Assembly: GCA_934746515.1 (NCBI GenBank)
Contig: CAKVFH010000004.1
Coordinates: forward strand, 34,970 to 98,969
Reading direction: 5' to 3'
From: an uncultured Clostridia bacterium
GTDB lineage: Bacteria > Bacillota > Clostridia > Christensenellales > UBA1242
DNA: 64,000 nucleotides
This document shows positions 1 to 8,447 of this stretch, in pieces (positions within the stretch are counted from its first letter, which is position 1; each line of letters starts with the position of its first letter). The notes under the pieces are model-generated. The model made no database searches, was not told the origin of the DNA, and saw only the letters and a program-made list of their open reading frames with translations. Made by a program: the position numbers and the translations under genes.

Positions 1-1161
1 TTAAAGCTAATCAAAGAAATTTCAATAAAAATGTTTTGTGTTGGTGATGCTCTTCAAATGATAAATCCCTCATATTTCAGTTTTTCATATTTGAAAAAAT
101 TGATGTATAACGAAGATGTTACTGATGTTGCAGAACTTGAATCGAACTATAGAAACAATAAAAAGATTGTTGAAATTTTGAACAGTTTAAGCGAAATCAA
201 TATCAAAGAATTCGGAACGCACAGTTTTGTGCTTTCAGGGGAATCTGTTGATGAGAACACGCTGACAAATGCAGTGTATATCAATGATAAAAAATTTTTT
301 GAGAACTTAAAAAATCAAAAGTTTGAAAATTTCACGATTTTAGTTAGCGATTTTGAACAAAAACAACAACTCCGTCAAGTGTTTAAAAAACAAGAAATTT
401 TAACAATTTCAGAAATAAAAGGACTCGAGAGAGAAACGGTTTTACTTTATGATATTCTTTCGAGCAATATTGATAAATGGCAAAAACTTAAACAATTGAA
501 TATTAACCACAAACAGGCTGATGAAAATTCTGTTTTTAGATTTTTTTTCAATTTGTTTTATGTTGGATTGTCGAGAGCAAAGCATAATTTGTTTGTTTAT
601 GAAGAAAAACAGGTTCCAATTTTTGATGAGTTTTTTAAGGAAAACTTTGAGATAAAAAGTGGTGAAGATGCAAGTGAATTGTTCACACAAATCATCGGTA
701 AGCTCGAAATTGACGACGATGAAATTTATGAGCGTATTGATGAATTTATAAAACTTGGTCAGTTTGATAATGCAAGGTTTTATGCTAACAAGTTTGAAAA
801 CGACGCTGAATCTGTAAGACAACTTGCGAAAATCGACGCCTTTGAAAATTTTGTGTTCAAAGGTAAAAATAAAGAAGCTGGTATTGCGCTTTGGAAAGCT
901 GGGCTTTCTGATGAAGCAAAAAAGCAGTTTGCAATTTCAGGTGATAATAATTTAATAGAATTTATCGACAAACTTCAAGGAAAAAATGCTGATAATTTGG
1001 ATGCCGATATTGTTAGATTTTTTGTGGATTTTGATGAGAATGACGATGCACAGAAGCTTATTTTGGATGTTTTGAAACAAGATCTTGAAGAAATAAAAAA
1101 CAAACACAGATGGACAAAAACAAAACTTAAAGAATTTAAGGAGAAAAATAATGGAAAATAG
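1..1161 (+). CDS. UvrD-like superfamily 1 helicase, C-terminal part (truncated at window edge)
   Basis: The reading frame is open from base 1, so the true start lies outside the window and 386 C-terminal residues are visible. Three SF1 helicase motifs can be read: VGDALQMINPSYFSF (motif III region, visible residues 14-28), ESNYRNN (motif IV, about 47-53) and KGLERETVLLYD followed by YVGLSRAKHNLFVYE (motifs V and VI, from about 140 and 187). The pattern resembles the UvrD-like helicases related to eukaryotic TRANK1 rather than housekeeping PcrA. After motif VI comes an alpha-helical tail of about 180 residues that reads like TPR-type helices. The stop overlaps the start of the next gene by 11 bases, so it heads or belongs to an operon with the coiled-coil and surface proteins. 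The Walker A region is not visible, so activity cannot be judged. The SF1 family is certain; the biological role is unknown. Confidence 0.8.
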   Translation, partial: LKLIKEISIKMFCVGDALQMINPSYFSFSYLKKLMYNEDVTDVAELESNYRNNKKIVEILNSLSEINIKEFGTHSFVLSGESVDENTLTNAVYINDKKFFENLKNQKFENFTILVSDFEQKQQLRQVFKKQEILTISEIKGLERETVLLYDILSSNIDKWQKLKQLNINHKQADENSVFRFFFNLFYVGLSRAKHNLFVYEEKQVPIFDEFFKENFEIKSGEDASELFTQIIGKLEIDDDEIYERIDEFIKLGQFDNARFYANKFENDAESVRQLAKIDAFENFVFKGKNKEAGIALWKAGLSDEAKKQFAISGDNNLIEFIDKLQGKNADNLDADIVRFFVDFDENDDAQKLILDVLKQDLEEIKNKHRWTKTKLKEFKEKNNGK

Positions 1162-1876
1162 TGAAGTAAACGCGCTGATTGATGCATTTATTGGTTACAG
1201 AGAAATGCTTGTGCCAATTCAAAACGATATGCATGAGTTTTTGGAAACTTACGATGCGCTGAAAAACGATGTTGAAAAAATTGACAAAGCATTTTCTGGC
1301 GATGTTCAAGGAAAACTTACTGAAATTTACAAGACGCTATCAAGTCAGGCTGAAAAGTCTGAAGCTTTGACTCGAAAAGTTGATGAGTTTTTGAAAAGCA
1401 CAACTAAGTATACTGATGAAGTTTCAAATTTAATGAACATGTTCCAAAGCATTCAGTCAAAAATTTCAGCAGTTAATGAAATTGAAAACAAAGCTGAAGA
1501 ACAGATTTCAAAGCTTGATGAAATTTTGGAAGAGAAAAAGAGAAATTACGATTTGAAAGATTTGAAAAATAGTCTTGATAAATACAATTCAAATCTTCAA
1601 TCTGTTAGTGAATTTATCAATGAAGATGTTGCAAAAAACATCATGGAAAACACAAAAACCATTCAAGAAATCAAAAATGGAAATTCAGATGTTGTTTCTC
1701 ATTTGAAGGAAGAAAAAACTAGCATTGAACAACTCGCAGAAAACTATCAAAATTCAAACGAGCTTTTGAAAAAAATACTGGAAAAAAATGATGTCAATGA
1801 AGAATACATTTTTGATATTATGGACAAGTGGGCGGAAGAAAGAAAGGTGAAAACTAAAGCGAAATGGAAAAAATAG
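1151..1876 (+). CDS. Coiled-coil protein of unknown function
   Basis: This 241-residue protein is almost entirely charged and helical, rich in Lys, Glu, Asp, Asn and Ser with regularly spaced Leu and Ile, which predicts long coiled coils from about residue 20 to 215. There is no signal peptide, membrane span or recognisable catalytic motif. The C-terminus is strongly basic (KVKTKAKWKK). It overlaps the helicase gene by 11 bases and the next gene by 13, so the three are translated from one message. A structural or linker role between the helicase and the membrane protein is possible, but that is inference from position only. Confidence 0.75.
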   Translation: MENSEVNALIDAFIGYREMLVPIQNDMHEFLETYDALKNDVEKIDKAFSGDVQGKLTEIYKTLSSQAEKSEALTRKVDEFLKSTTKYTDEVSNLMNMFQSIQSKISAVNEIENKAEEQISKLDEILEEKKRNYDLKDLKNSLDKYNSNLQSVSEFINEDVAKNIMENTKTIQEIKNGNSDVVSHLKEEKTSIEQLAENYQNSNELLKKILEKNDVNEEYIFDIMDKWAEERKVKTKAKWKK

Positions 1877-3975
1877 AATTTGAAAATAATTTGTTTGAAG
1901 CAATCAAAAAAGACGATTTAAAATCGTTTGCTTTTCTCATGCAATCAAATTCTGATTTAAACATTTGCTATGGAAGATTTCCGATACTATCACTCTTGTA
2001 CCTTTATTCAAGTTTCAAAATTCTATCAAAGTATGAAAAATTTTTGATGCCTATTCATAATTTTAAGATTGTTGACGAGAAATTTGATATTTACAAGGCA
2101 TTTAAAACGCGCGCAAAAAAATCAGTTAGGTTTTTTGAAGATGGAAAAACAGTGTATCCAATATTGATGCTTGCTGTTTTAGATGAAAAAATTATACTTA
2201 AAAATAATTTCAAATTTTTGTATAAAAATGAAGAAATATTGCAAATTTTAAGCAAAATATACAAAATAAACTATAATTTAACTGTAAAATCTAATGCTGA
2301 AAAAATTGATATTCCAAATCAAAGATTACAAGTCAAGCATAATGTTTTGTTTTCTGTGATTATGGGGATATGTGCGGTTATTATTGCACTGTCGAGCATT
2401 ATGATTGCGTTCGTTTCTAATAATATTGGTTTTGGAACAGTCAAAAAACCAATAAAAATTACAACGGCAAATGAATTTGTGCAGGCGCTAAAGAATGGTG
2501 ACATGGTTTATACTCTCACAAATGACATTGTGATTGGTGGTGGAAATGTGGCAAACAAGTTTTCAGGGACCATTGATTGTGATGGACATTCTGTCACAAT
2601 TGAAGGAGATATTGACTCGCCACTTATTAAAAATTTGACCGGAACTATTAAAAATTTGAAGATTAAGCTTTCAGAAAATCAAATAAAAATAACGCAAAAT
2701 TGTTCAATAATTTCTGAAAAATTGAGTGGAAATATTGAAAATTGTGAAATATCTGGAAAATTTGATGCGAATTTTGATTGTAATGGCGATGCATTTTTTG
2801 GTTTGTTTGCAAGCGAAAATAGTGGAACAATTTCAAATTGCAAGACATATATTTCCGGCAACGCAATCAATGCTGGTGAAACAAATGCGTATTTAGCAAA
2901 CTTTGTTGGTGTCAATCTTGAAAATGGTAAGATTGAAAACTCTGAATCAGTTAGCGGAATTGTTGTTGCAGACACAGTTGATATTGCTGGAATTGCCGCT
3001 CAAAATTATGGCGAGATTTCATTATGCGAAAACAATGCCACACTGTTGCAAAGTTCTGGCAAACTGTGGCACCCAAACATTGCGGGCATTGCACTAACTA
3101 ATTACGGAAAGATTTCATCGTGTGTAAACAATGGTGAACTGAATGCAGAGTCAACATTGAGTGAAACTGGAGAAAATATTTTTTATGTTTTTGTTGGCGG
3201 AATTGCTTGTGATAACTATGCACAAATTGTTGGTTGCAAGAACTATGGCGAACTTATTGGAAAAGGAAATGTTTCAAATGTAGCAATTGGTGGCATTGTT
3301 GAACAGAACATCAAAAACGATTCTTATGAAGGTGCGATTGAAACTTCATTTGCGAAGGGTGATATCACTGCAAAAAGTTTGACAGGTCAAGTTGTGGTTG
3401 GCGGAGTTGTTGGTGTTAACGGTTCAATTGTTTTGACTTCTGGGTTTGTTGGTAACATTGATGCAAATTCAGGCGCGGTTACTAACAAACAGATTTTTGC
3501 AAATAAAGTTGACAAGCCGGTCACAGTGTTTGCTGGTGGAGTTGTTGGTGTCAACCAAGAATCAGTTGTGCAAAAATGTTATGCAAGCGCAAAATTTATA
3601 AATCAGACAGCCAGTGAAGATGTTTATAAACTTTACGGCGGCGTGATTGGATATGTTGGCATTATAAAATTTAAGCTTGGGGATAAAGATTATTCTGGAA
3701 CTTATGACGGACTTTTAACAAATGTAGAATATATGGGCTCGGCGCTAAGTTATGTTGTGTCTAACTTTTATGTTGCCGATGAGTCTATTAAACAAAACGC
3801 ATTTGGTGTTTTTGGTATTTTATATCAGTCAAACAGACAGCTTTATTATGGTTCTGGGAAACTTAAAGATGTTACGGATGACCTGTTGAGTTCGCTTTAC
3901 AAGAACAGTGTGCTTATAAAGTCATGTTCAAATTTTGATGAAATAAAAACCAAACTGGAGATTGTTTATGAATAG
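1864..3975 (+). CDS. Membrane-anchored surface protein with ankyrin-like N-terminus and GLUG-like repeats
   Basis: This 703-residue protein has three parts. Residues 1-150 are helical and begin like an ankyrin repeat (LFEAIKKDDLKSFAFLM). Residues about 160-187 form one strongly hydrophobic span. The rest is Gly/Asn-rich with recurring units of the kind GGIxxxNxGxIxxCxNxGxL, for example around residues 375-480, which match the GLUG/beta-helix repeats common in surface proteins of gut bacteria. The topology implied is cytoplasmic N-terminus, one anchor and a large exported beta-helical C-terminus, without a cleavable signal. It overlaps the coiled-coil gene by 13 bases. A surface receptor or adhesin linked to cytoplasmic partners would fit, but no function is established. 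Confidence 0.75.
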   Translation: MEKIEFENNLFEAIKKDDLKSFAFLMQSNSDLNICYGRFPILSLLYLYSSFKILSKYEKFLMPIHNFKIVDEKFDIYKAFKTRAKKSVRFFEDGKTVYPILMLAVLDEKIILKNNFKFLYKNEEILQILSKIYKINYNLTVKSNAEKIDIPNQRLQVKHNVLFSVIMGICAVIIALSSIMIAFVSNNIGFGTVKKPIKITTANEFVQALKNGDMVYTLTNDIVIGGGNVANKFSGTIDCDGHSVTIEGDIDSPLIKNLTGTIKNLKIKLSENQIKITQNCSIISEKLSGNIENCEISGKFDANFDCNGDAFFGLFASENSGTISNCKTYISGNAINAGETNAYLANFVGVNLENGKIENSESVSGIVVADTVDIAGIAAQNYGEISLCENNATLLQSSGKLWHPNIAGIALTNYGKISSCVNNGELNAESTLSETGENIFYVFVGGIACDNYAQIVGCKNYGELIGKGNVSNVAIGGIVEQNIKNDSYEGAIETSFAKGDITAKSLTGQVVVGGVVGVNGSIVLTSGFVGNIDANSGAVTNKQIFANKVDKPVTVFAGGVVGVNQESVVQKCYASAKFINQTASEDVYKLYGGVIGYVGIIKFKLGDKDYSGTYDGLLTNVEYMGSALSYVVSNFYVADESIKQNAFGVFGILYQSNRQLYYGSGKLKDVTDDLLSSLYKNSVLIKSCSNFDEIKTKLEIVYE

Positions 3976-4240
3976 ATTGTTTGCGATGTTTAGATATAGC
4001 AAAAAACTGCTGGTTTTGTTTGTTTGCTTGTGTGTGGATGTTTGTGCGATTGTTGGGCTTTGCTTGTTTGATATCATTCAATTTGTTTTGATAGTAAACA
4101 ATTCTGCGATGCTTTCAAAAGCATTTTTGTCACTTAATATAGCTTTGATTGTGCTTGTGTGTTTGAATGTTGCGCTGTTTGTGACAATTTTCATTTTAAA
4201 AAAGCACCAGGAGAAAAAAGATGAACTTAAAAAAGATTAA
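3968..4240 (+). CDS. Small two-span membrane protein
   Basis: The protein has about 90 residues, with two hydrophobic spans (roughly residues 12-37 and 52-78) and a charged C-terminal tail (KKHQEKKDELKKD). The ATG at 3968 is preferred over an in-frame TTG at 3962 because GGAG lies 7 bases upstream at 3957-3960, inside the end of the previous gene. It overlaps the previous gene by 8 bases and the following HAD gene by 20, so it is embedded in the operon. I recognise no family. Confidence 0.7.
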   Translation: MNRLFAMFRYSKKLLVLFVCLCVDVCAIVGLCLFDIIQFVLIVNNSAMLSKAFLSLNIALIVLVCLNVALFVTIFILKKHQEKKDELKKD

Positions 4241-4868
4241 ATGTGTTATTTTAGATTTCGACGGAACGCTTTACTCAAATGGTGATTGGTCTGGCGAAGT
4301 AAAATTTTTTGGGCAATATTTGATGGATAACAACATTTTGCCAGAGTATAAAACTCTTGATGAAAAGGTTGCATACTTAAAGGGACAATATCCAAATTAT
4401 CATATAATTCAATACATTTTTGCATATCTTCATGATAATAAAATTGATGACAGCGATTTTAGAAAATTTAATGATGAAAATGTTTGTGAGATTAGGGGTA
4501 ACGACATAAAATTTATTGATCCAAAAGTTATTTCGGAACTTGCAAAATATTACGAGATTTACATGATTTCGGATAGTTCAAGAGTCTACTTGGATTTTTA
4601 TTTGGATTATGCAAAAATAAAAGAATCTGACTTTGCGGAAATTTTGTCAAACGAATATAATGATGACCATTACACAAAAATACCAATGATGAAAAAAGTG
4701 CTTGAAAAAACAGGCTTGAAACCTTCGGAAATTATTATGATTGGCGACAGCGAAAGGTCGGATATCATTCCTGCAAAACTTGTGGGCTTGCAAACTTTTA
4801 AAGTTGATGGTGAAGAAGATACAACAAAAATTTTAAGCGAACTTATTGGTTTGAAATGCAAAGTGTAG
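4221..4868 (+). CDS. HAD-family hydrolase (first of a tandem pair)
   Basis: A 215-residue haloacid-dehalogenase-type phosphatase. Motif I is LDFDGTLYS near the N-terminus with nucleophile and acid/base Asp (DxD). Motif II is MISDSS in mid-protein, the motif III Lys lies in the TKIPMMKKVL segment, and motif IV is IGDSERSDIIPAK. The order and insert size suit HAD-IA phosphatases acting on nucleotides or sugar phosphates; the substrate cannot be inferred. AGGAG lies 7 bases upstream. The following gene is a clear paralogue with the same GDW segment after motif I and the same DDxYTKIPMMKKVL stretch, so the pair arose by tandem duplication. Confidence 0.85.
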   Translation: MNLKKIKCVILDFDGTLYSNGDWSGEVKFFGQYLMDNNILPEYKTLDEKVAYLKGQYPNYHIIQYIFAYLHDNKIDDSDFRKFNDENVCEIRGNDIKFIDPKVISELAKYYEIYMISDSSRVYLDFYLDYAKIKESDFAEILSNEYNDDHYTKIPMMKKVLEKTGLKPSEIIMIGDSERSDIIPAKLVGLQTFKVDGEEDTTKILSELIGLKCKV

Positions 4869-4915
4869 CTAATTTATTTGTCAAAAATAAAAAATTTGGA
4901 GATGAAAGAAAAAGC

Positions 4916-5545
4916 ATGGAACTTGAAAAGATTAAGTGTGTGATTTTGGATTTTGACAACACAATGTATTCCTACGGCGACTGGACTCGTGGTGATGCAC
5001 TGACTGAAGAGTTTTTGAAAGAGCAAAAAATTTTGCCAGGTGTTGAAAACAAGCTTGAAGAGTTAAAGAAAATCTATCCAGACTTGCACTTATATCAACG
5101 AGTTTTTGCATATTTTAGGGATAATGGTTTGGATGACGGCGTGTATAGAAAATTTAACAACGAAAGAATTCCAGACATTAGGACAAAAGATACAGTTTTT
5201 ATCAAGCCCGAAATCATTGAAAAAATTTCGAAAAAGTATAAGCTTTTTATGATTTCTGATAGTTTTCTTTCATATTTGTTATATTATTTAGAACTAAATA
5301 AAATCGACAAGGATTGGTTTGACGGAATCTATCAAAATAATTATGAAGATGACGACTACACAAAAATTCCGATGATGAAAAAAGTTTTAACAAACACCGG
5401 ATTTAAGCCAGATGAAATTGTTATGGTTGGAGATAATGAACTAACAGATATTGTTCCTGCAAAGTCACTGGGCTATCAAACATATCATGTTAAAGATGTT
5501 TTTGATACGGAAAATTTTTTAAATGAGCTTATCAAGTTTAAGTAA
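4916..5545 (+). CDS. HAD-family hydrolase (second of a tandem pair)
   Basis: A 209-residue paralogue of the preceding gene. Motif I is LDFDNTMYS, motif II MISDS, motif III within TKIPMMKKVL, and motif IV VGDNELTDIVPAK. The start at 4916 is chosen because the conserved start of the fold (LEKIKCVILDFD) follows directly, as in the paralogue. GGAGATG lies at 4898-4904, and the 20 residues that an earlier ATG at 4856 would add have no counterpart. The two copies differ in the residue after motif I (G versus N) and in the substrate cap, so their specificities may have diverged. Confidence 0.85.
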   Translation: MELEKIKCVILDFDNTMYSYGDWTRGDALTEEFLKEQKILPGVENKLEELKKIYPDLHLYQRVFAYFRDNGLDDGVYRKFNNERIPDIRTKDTVFIKPEIIEKISKKYKLFMISDSFLSYLLYYLELNKIDKDWFDGIYQNNYEDDDYTKIPMMKKVLTNTGFKPDEIVMVGDNELTDIVPAKSLGYQTYHVKDVFDTENFLNELIKFK

Positions 5546-5634
5546 AAAGTTTTCTTTGGTGTGAAAAGCTTTGTGTGGCATTTTTGGTTGCTTTTAATAT
5601 TCAAATAATGGTATACTTTGGTTGGAGAAAAGCT

Positions 5635-6222
5635 ATGAACGGATATGATTTTGATAAGACAATTTACAAAAGTGATAGTTCGACAAATTTTTTTGTTTAC
5701 ATGATTTTTTCGAGACCTTATCTTTTATTGTTCTTTCCTTGGTTTTTGCTTGTTTTTGCACTTTATGGTTGCAAAATCTTGAACAAAAAGCAAACAAAAG
5801 AATGTCTATTTTTCTTTGTGCCATGGTATAAAAATATTGATAAAATTGTTGATAAGTTTTGGCAAAGATATGCAAATGGTATAAAAGAATGGTATGCAAA
5901 AATTAGAACCGAAGATGATGTTATTGTTTCAGCTTCACTTTCATTTATAATCAAGCCTATAATGGAAACTCTTAACATAAAATATTGGGTGGCTACAAAT
6001 TTCGACACAAAAAGCGGAAAGATAGAAGGCGAGAATTGTTATGGTGAGCAAAAAGTTGTTGAGTTTAGTAAATTGTTTGAACTTGACAAACTTGATGCGT
6101 TTTATTCTGATTCAATGAGTGATTTGCCACTTATGAAAAAGGCAAAAAAAGCTTTTCTTGTTGATGGTGACAAAATTACTGAATTTGATGCAAAAAACTA
6201 TAGTGAAGGAGAAAATTTATGA
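5635..6222 (+). CDS. HAD-IB family phosphatase
   Basis: A 195-residue protein starting MNGYDFDKTIYKSDSS, where DFDKT is HAD motif I of the type IB subfamily (SerB, PgpC and relatives). A hydrophobic stretch (about residues 25-50) precedes the catalytic core, as in phosphatidylglycerophosphatase-C-like members. The SASLSFI segment serves as motif II and YSDSMSDLPLM as motif IV. ATG 5635 is chosen over a GTG at 5575 because GGAG sits 7 bases upstream and the motif follows at once; a TATACT -10-like hexamer lies at 5612-5617. Its TGA overlaps the rubrerythrin ATG by 4 bases. The substrate is unproven; a lipid phosphate is plausible because of the membrane segment. Confidence 0.8.
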   Translation: MNGYDFDKTIYKSDSSTNFFVYMIFSRPYLLLFFPWFLLVFALYGCKILNKKQTKECLFFFVPWYKNIDKIVDKFWQRYANGIKEWYAKIRTEDDVIVSASLSFIIKPIMETLNIKYWVATNFDTKSGKIEGENCYGEQKVVEFSKLFELDKLDAFYSDSMSDLPLMKKAKKAFLVDGDKITEFDAKNYSEGENL

Positions 6223-6764
6223 AAGAATTAAAAGGAACTCAAACAGAAAAAAATTTAATGTCAGCTTTTGCTGGAGAATCGCAAGCAAGAAACAAATATA
6301 CGTATTTTGCTAGCAAGGCTAAAAAAGAAGGCTATGAACAAATAGCAGACATCTTTTTGGAAACAGCTGACAATGAAAAAGAGCATGCAAAAATGTGGTT
6401 CAAGTATCTTGAAGGTGGCGAAATTAAATCTACAGCAGAAAATTTGAAAGCTGCTGCTGCTGGTGAAAATTTTGAGTGGACTGATATGTATAAAGAATTC
6501 GCAGAAGTTGCTGAAAAAGAAGGCTTTGCAGAAATTGCTGCAAAATTTAGAGCAGTTGGCGAGATTGAAAAACATCATGAAGAAAGATACAAAAAACTTC
6601 TTGAAAATGTTGAACAAAACAAAGTTTTCACAAAAGATACTGGTATTCATATTTGGAAATGCAGAAATTGCGGACACATTCACATTGGCGAAAAAGCTCC
6701 AGAGATTTGCCCAGTTTGTGCACATCCAAAAGCATACTTTGAGCTTGAAGTTGAAAACTACTAA
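6219..6764 (+). CDS. rbr: Rubrerythrin
   Basis: A 181-residue rubrerythrin, a non-haem iron peroxidase that reduces hydrogen peroxide in anaerobes. The N-terminal ferritin-like four-helix bundle carries the di-iron ligands in AFAGESQARNKY and ADNEKEHAKMW and, in the second half, EIEKHHEERY. The C-terminal rubredoxin domain has two Cys pairs, CRNCGH and CPVCAHP, for the Fe(SCys)4 centre. Length and domain order match the classical family. Its ATG overlaps the stop of the HAD-IB gene (ATGA), so translation is coupled. It closes the operon and is followed by an unusual long-loop terminator. Confidence 0.96.
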   Translation: MKELKGTQTEKNLMSAFAGESQARNKYTYFASKAKKEGYEQIADIFLETADNEKEHAKMWFKYLEGGEIKSTAENLKAAAAGENFEWTDMYKEFAEVAEKEGFAEIAAKFRAVGEIEKHHEERYKKLLENVEQNKVFTKDTGIHIWKCRNCGHIHIGEKAPEICPVCAHPKAYFELEVENY

Positions 6765-6791
6765 TTCGTAGTAAAAATTAAAGAGAAAAAT

Positions 6792-6863
6792 AAAACCACA
6801 GGTAAGTGACAAATTCGATTGGGTATAGGGCCCATGAAATTTATCAAAACCTGTGGTTTTTTT
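6792..6863 (+). terminator. Intrinsic terminator with a long structured loop after rubrerythrin
   Basis: A perfect 12-bp stem (6792-6803 with 6849-6860) is followed by a T run. The 45-base interior is not random: it can form a second stem (AAATTC with GAAATTT) and a GGG/CCC helix. The size and layering are unusual for a simple terminator. Confidence 0.75.
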
Positions 6864-6872
6864 GTAAAAAAA

Positions 6873-6908
6873 ACACCTTTATTTAAACCGTAAAGATTTA
6901 AAAGGTGT
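6873..6908 (-). terminator. Terminator for the leftward gene ending at 6925
   Basis: The arms ACACCTTT (6873-6880) and AAAGGTGT (6901-6908) are followed on the - strand by a run of T. On the + strand it also ends in T, so it can act both ways. Confidence 0.7.
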
Positions 6909-6924
6909 CTTTTTTGTGTTTTGT

Positions 6925-7443
6925 TTATATCATTTCTTTTTGTGTGGTTGTTTCTGATTGACTATTTTGAAGTTTATTTTTAGCATTAGTGATTCTTGCC
7001 ATTTTTCTTACACAAGCATCAATTACGCTATAGCTGTACATTTGAGAACTAAGTGATGGTTGCAAAAATGAATTATTAAGTTTTCTAAATTTTTCATTAC
7101 CTTCAGAAATAGCAGCATATCTGATTGCTTCCAATGTTTTCAAATAAAGATCTGGATCATTTTTTGCAATTACATCACTTGGCGTAGAAAGAATTTTCTT
7201 TAGTGATTTTTTATAATTATTGAGTGCGTTGTTAATTGAATCAAGATCTTGCATGCTGTTGATGTCATAAATATCACCATCAAGAACAATAAAACTTTGA
7301 CCGTTTTCATCAACATTACATTCAAGTGGTGTAATTTTATTTGATGAAATGTGAACGCGACCCTTTGTTCCATTTCCGTCTACATATCTATAAATTTTGC
7401 CACCAAGAATTTGGCTTACATAGAATTGATTTTTGTTTTCCAT
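6925..7443 (-). CDS. Hypothetical protein, 172 residues
   Basis: A soluble, mixed-charge protein with no signal peptide or membrane span. The N-terminal half (residues 1-60) looks beta-rich (FYVSQILGGKIYRYVDG, then FIVLDGDIYDI). The C-terminal half is helical with a Lys/Ser-rich tail. It is bounded by its own terminator and a short spacer of its own, and reads as a single-gene unit. I do not recognise the family. Confidence 0.65.
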   Translation of the reverse strand: MENKNQFYVSQILGGKIYRYVDGNGTKGRVHISSNKITPLECNVDENGQSFIVLDGDIYDINSMQDLDSINNALNNYKKSLKKILSTPSDVIAKNDPDLYLKTLEAIRYAAISEGNEKFRKLNNSFLQPSLSSQMYSYSVIDACVRKMARITNAKNKLQNSQSETTTQKEMI

Positions 7444-7497
7444 AATAACTCCGTTAGTTTATCTCTTTAATAATGTGTATAAATTATAATCACAAAA

Positions 7498-8202
7498 TCA
7501 ATTTATGTCAATAGCTGAATTTTTTTTGCTTAAAAACTTTTCAGTTTCGCTCATAATTTCTTGATGAATCTCGTCTATTGTTTTTAAGTTGTTGTTTTTG
7601 TCAACACAGTGAATGAGTGACCATCCTAGTTGTTTTGCAAGTGTCAAACCATTATCATAAGACTTTTTCATGTATAGAGAATCTTCTTCGTGAATATCTT
7701 TTTGTTTTCCGGTTTTGTAGTCTGCTCTAGCATGAGCAAGTTCCAAGCTCTTTTCAATTGGCATTTCAATAAAAAATGTCAAGTCTGGGCGTGGGAGACC
7801 CAATGTGCCGTATTCAAATTCTTCTTCCCATTTGATAAAGTCTAGTTTTTGGTCCACATCATCAATTTTTGAGCATTGATGAATGAAGTTTGATTGAACA
7901 TATCTGTCACACAATATGATTTCGCCATTATTGTAATGCTCTTCAATGTTCTTTTTGTAGGTGCACATTCTGTCTACTGCAAACAAAACTGATGCTTGAT
8001 ATGCATCCAAGCAGTTTGCGGAGTCGCCAAACTCACCACTTAAATACATTTTTACTGGTGCTGAAGATTCGCTGTCATAGTTTGGGAAACTTTGGTTGAA
8101 AACAGCATAACCTTTTTTTTGCAAAGACTCCATTAAAAGTTGTTGTTGTGTATGTTTTCCGGCGCCGTCTGTGCCTTCAATTGAAATAATAATTCCTTTC
8201 AT
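7498..8202 (-). CDS. tmk: Thymidylate (dTMP) kinase
   Basis: This 234-residue enzyme phosphorylates dTMP to dTDP with ATP. The P-loop is GTDGAGKHTQ near the N-terminus, where His takes the usual Ser position before Thr. The DRY motif is in CDRYVQSN, and the LID region around RADYKTGKQ supplies basic residues. The start at 8202 is chosen because AGGAG precedes it and the P-loop strand follows immediately; an upstream in-frame ATG at 8298 would add 32 unrelated residues. The length fits the family, including its Clostridia variants. It is a stand-alone gene on the - strand. Confidence 0.9.
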   Translation of the reverse strand: MKGIIISIEGTDGAGKHTQQQLLMESLQKKGYAVFNQSFPNYDSESSAPVKMYLSGEFGDSANCLDAYQASVLFAVDRMCTYKKNIEEHYNNGEIILCDRYVQSNFIHQCSKIDDVDQKLDFIKWEEEFEYGTLGLPRPDLTFFIEMPIEKSLELAHARADYKTGKQKDIHEEDSLYMKKSYDNGLTLAKQLGWSLIHCVDKNNNLKTIDEIHQEIMSETEKFLSKKNSAIDIN

Positions 8203-8379
8203 AATTTTCTCCTGACACAATTTTAGCAAATAAAACAGATTTTGTGAACCTGGCAGGACTATAAATTTATATTTGGGCAGATTTAACAAAGATTTCAAAT
8301 TTTGTGTTGTGGTGGCGGGGCTAGATTAAATAAATTGGGTGTGGAAACAAAGTTCAAGTATTGGCAAAGTGATACAAAT

Positions 8380-8408
8380 TTGACATTCTTTGGATTTTAT
8401 GTTATAAT
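8380..8408 (+). promoter_or_regulatory. Consensus sigma-A promoter with extended -10
   Basis: TTGACA (8380-8385), 17-base spacer, TATAAT (8403-8408) with TG one base before the -10. It drives the transglycosylase-like gene, whose AGGAGAA ribosome site and ATG follow about 40 bases later. Confidence 0.88.
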
Positions 8409-8447
8409 TTTAGTACCAATTGAGACAAAATTTCAAAAGGAGAACCT

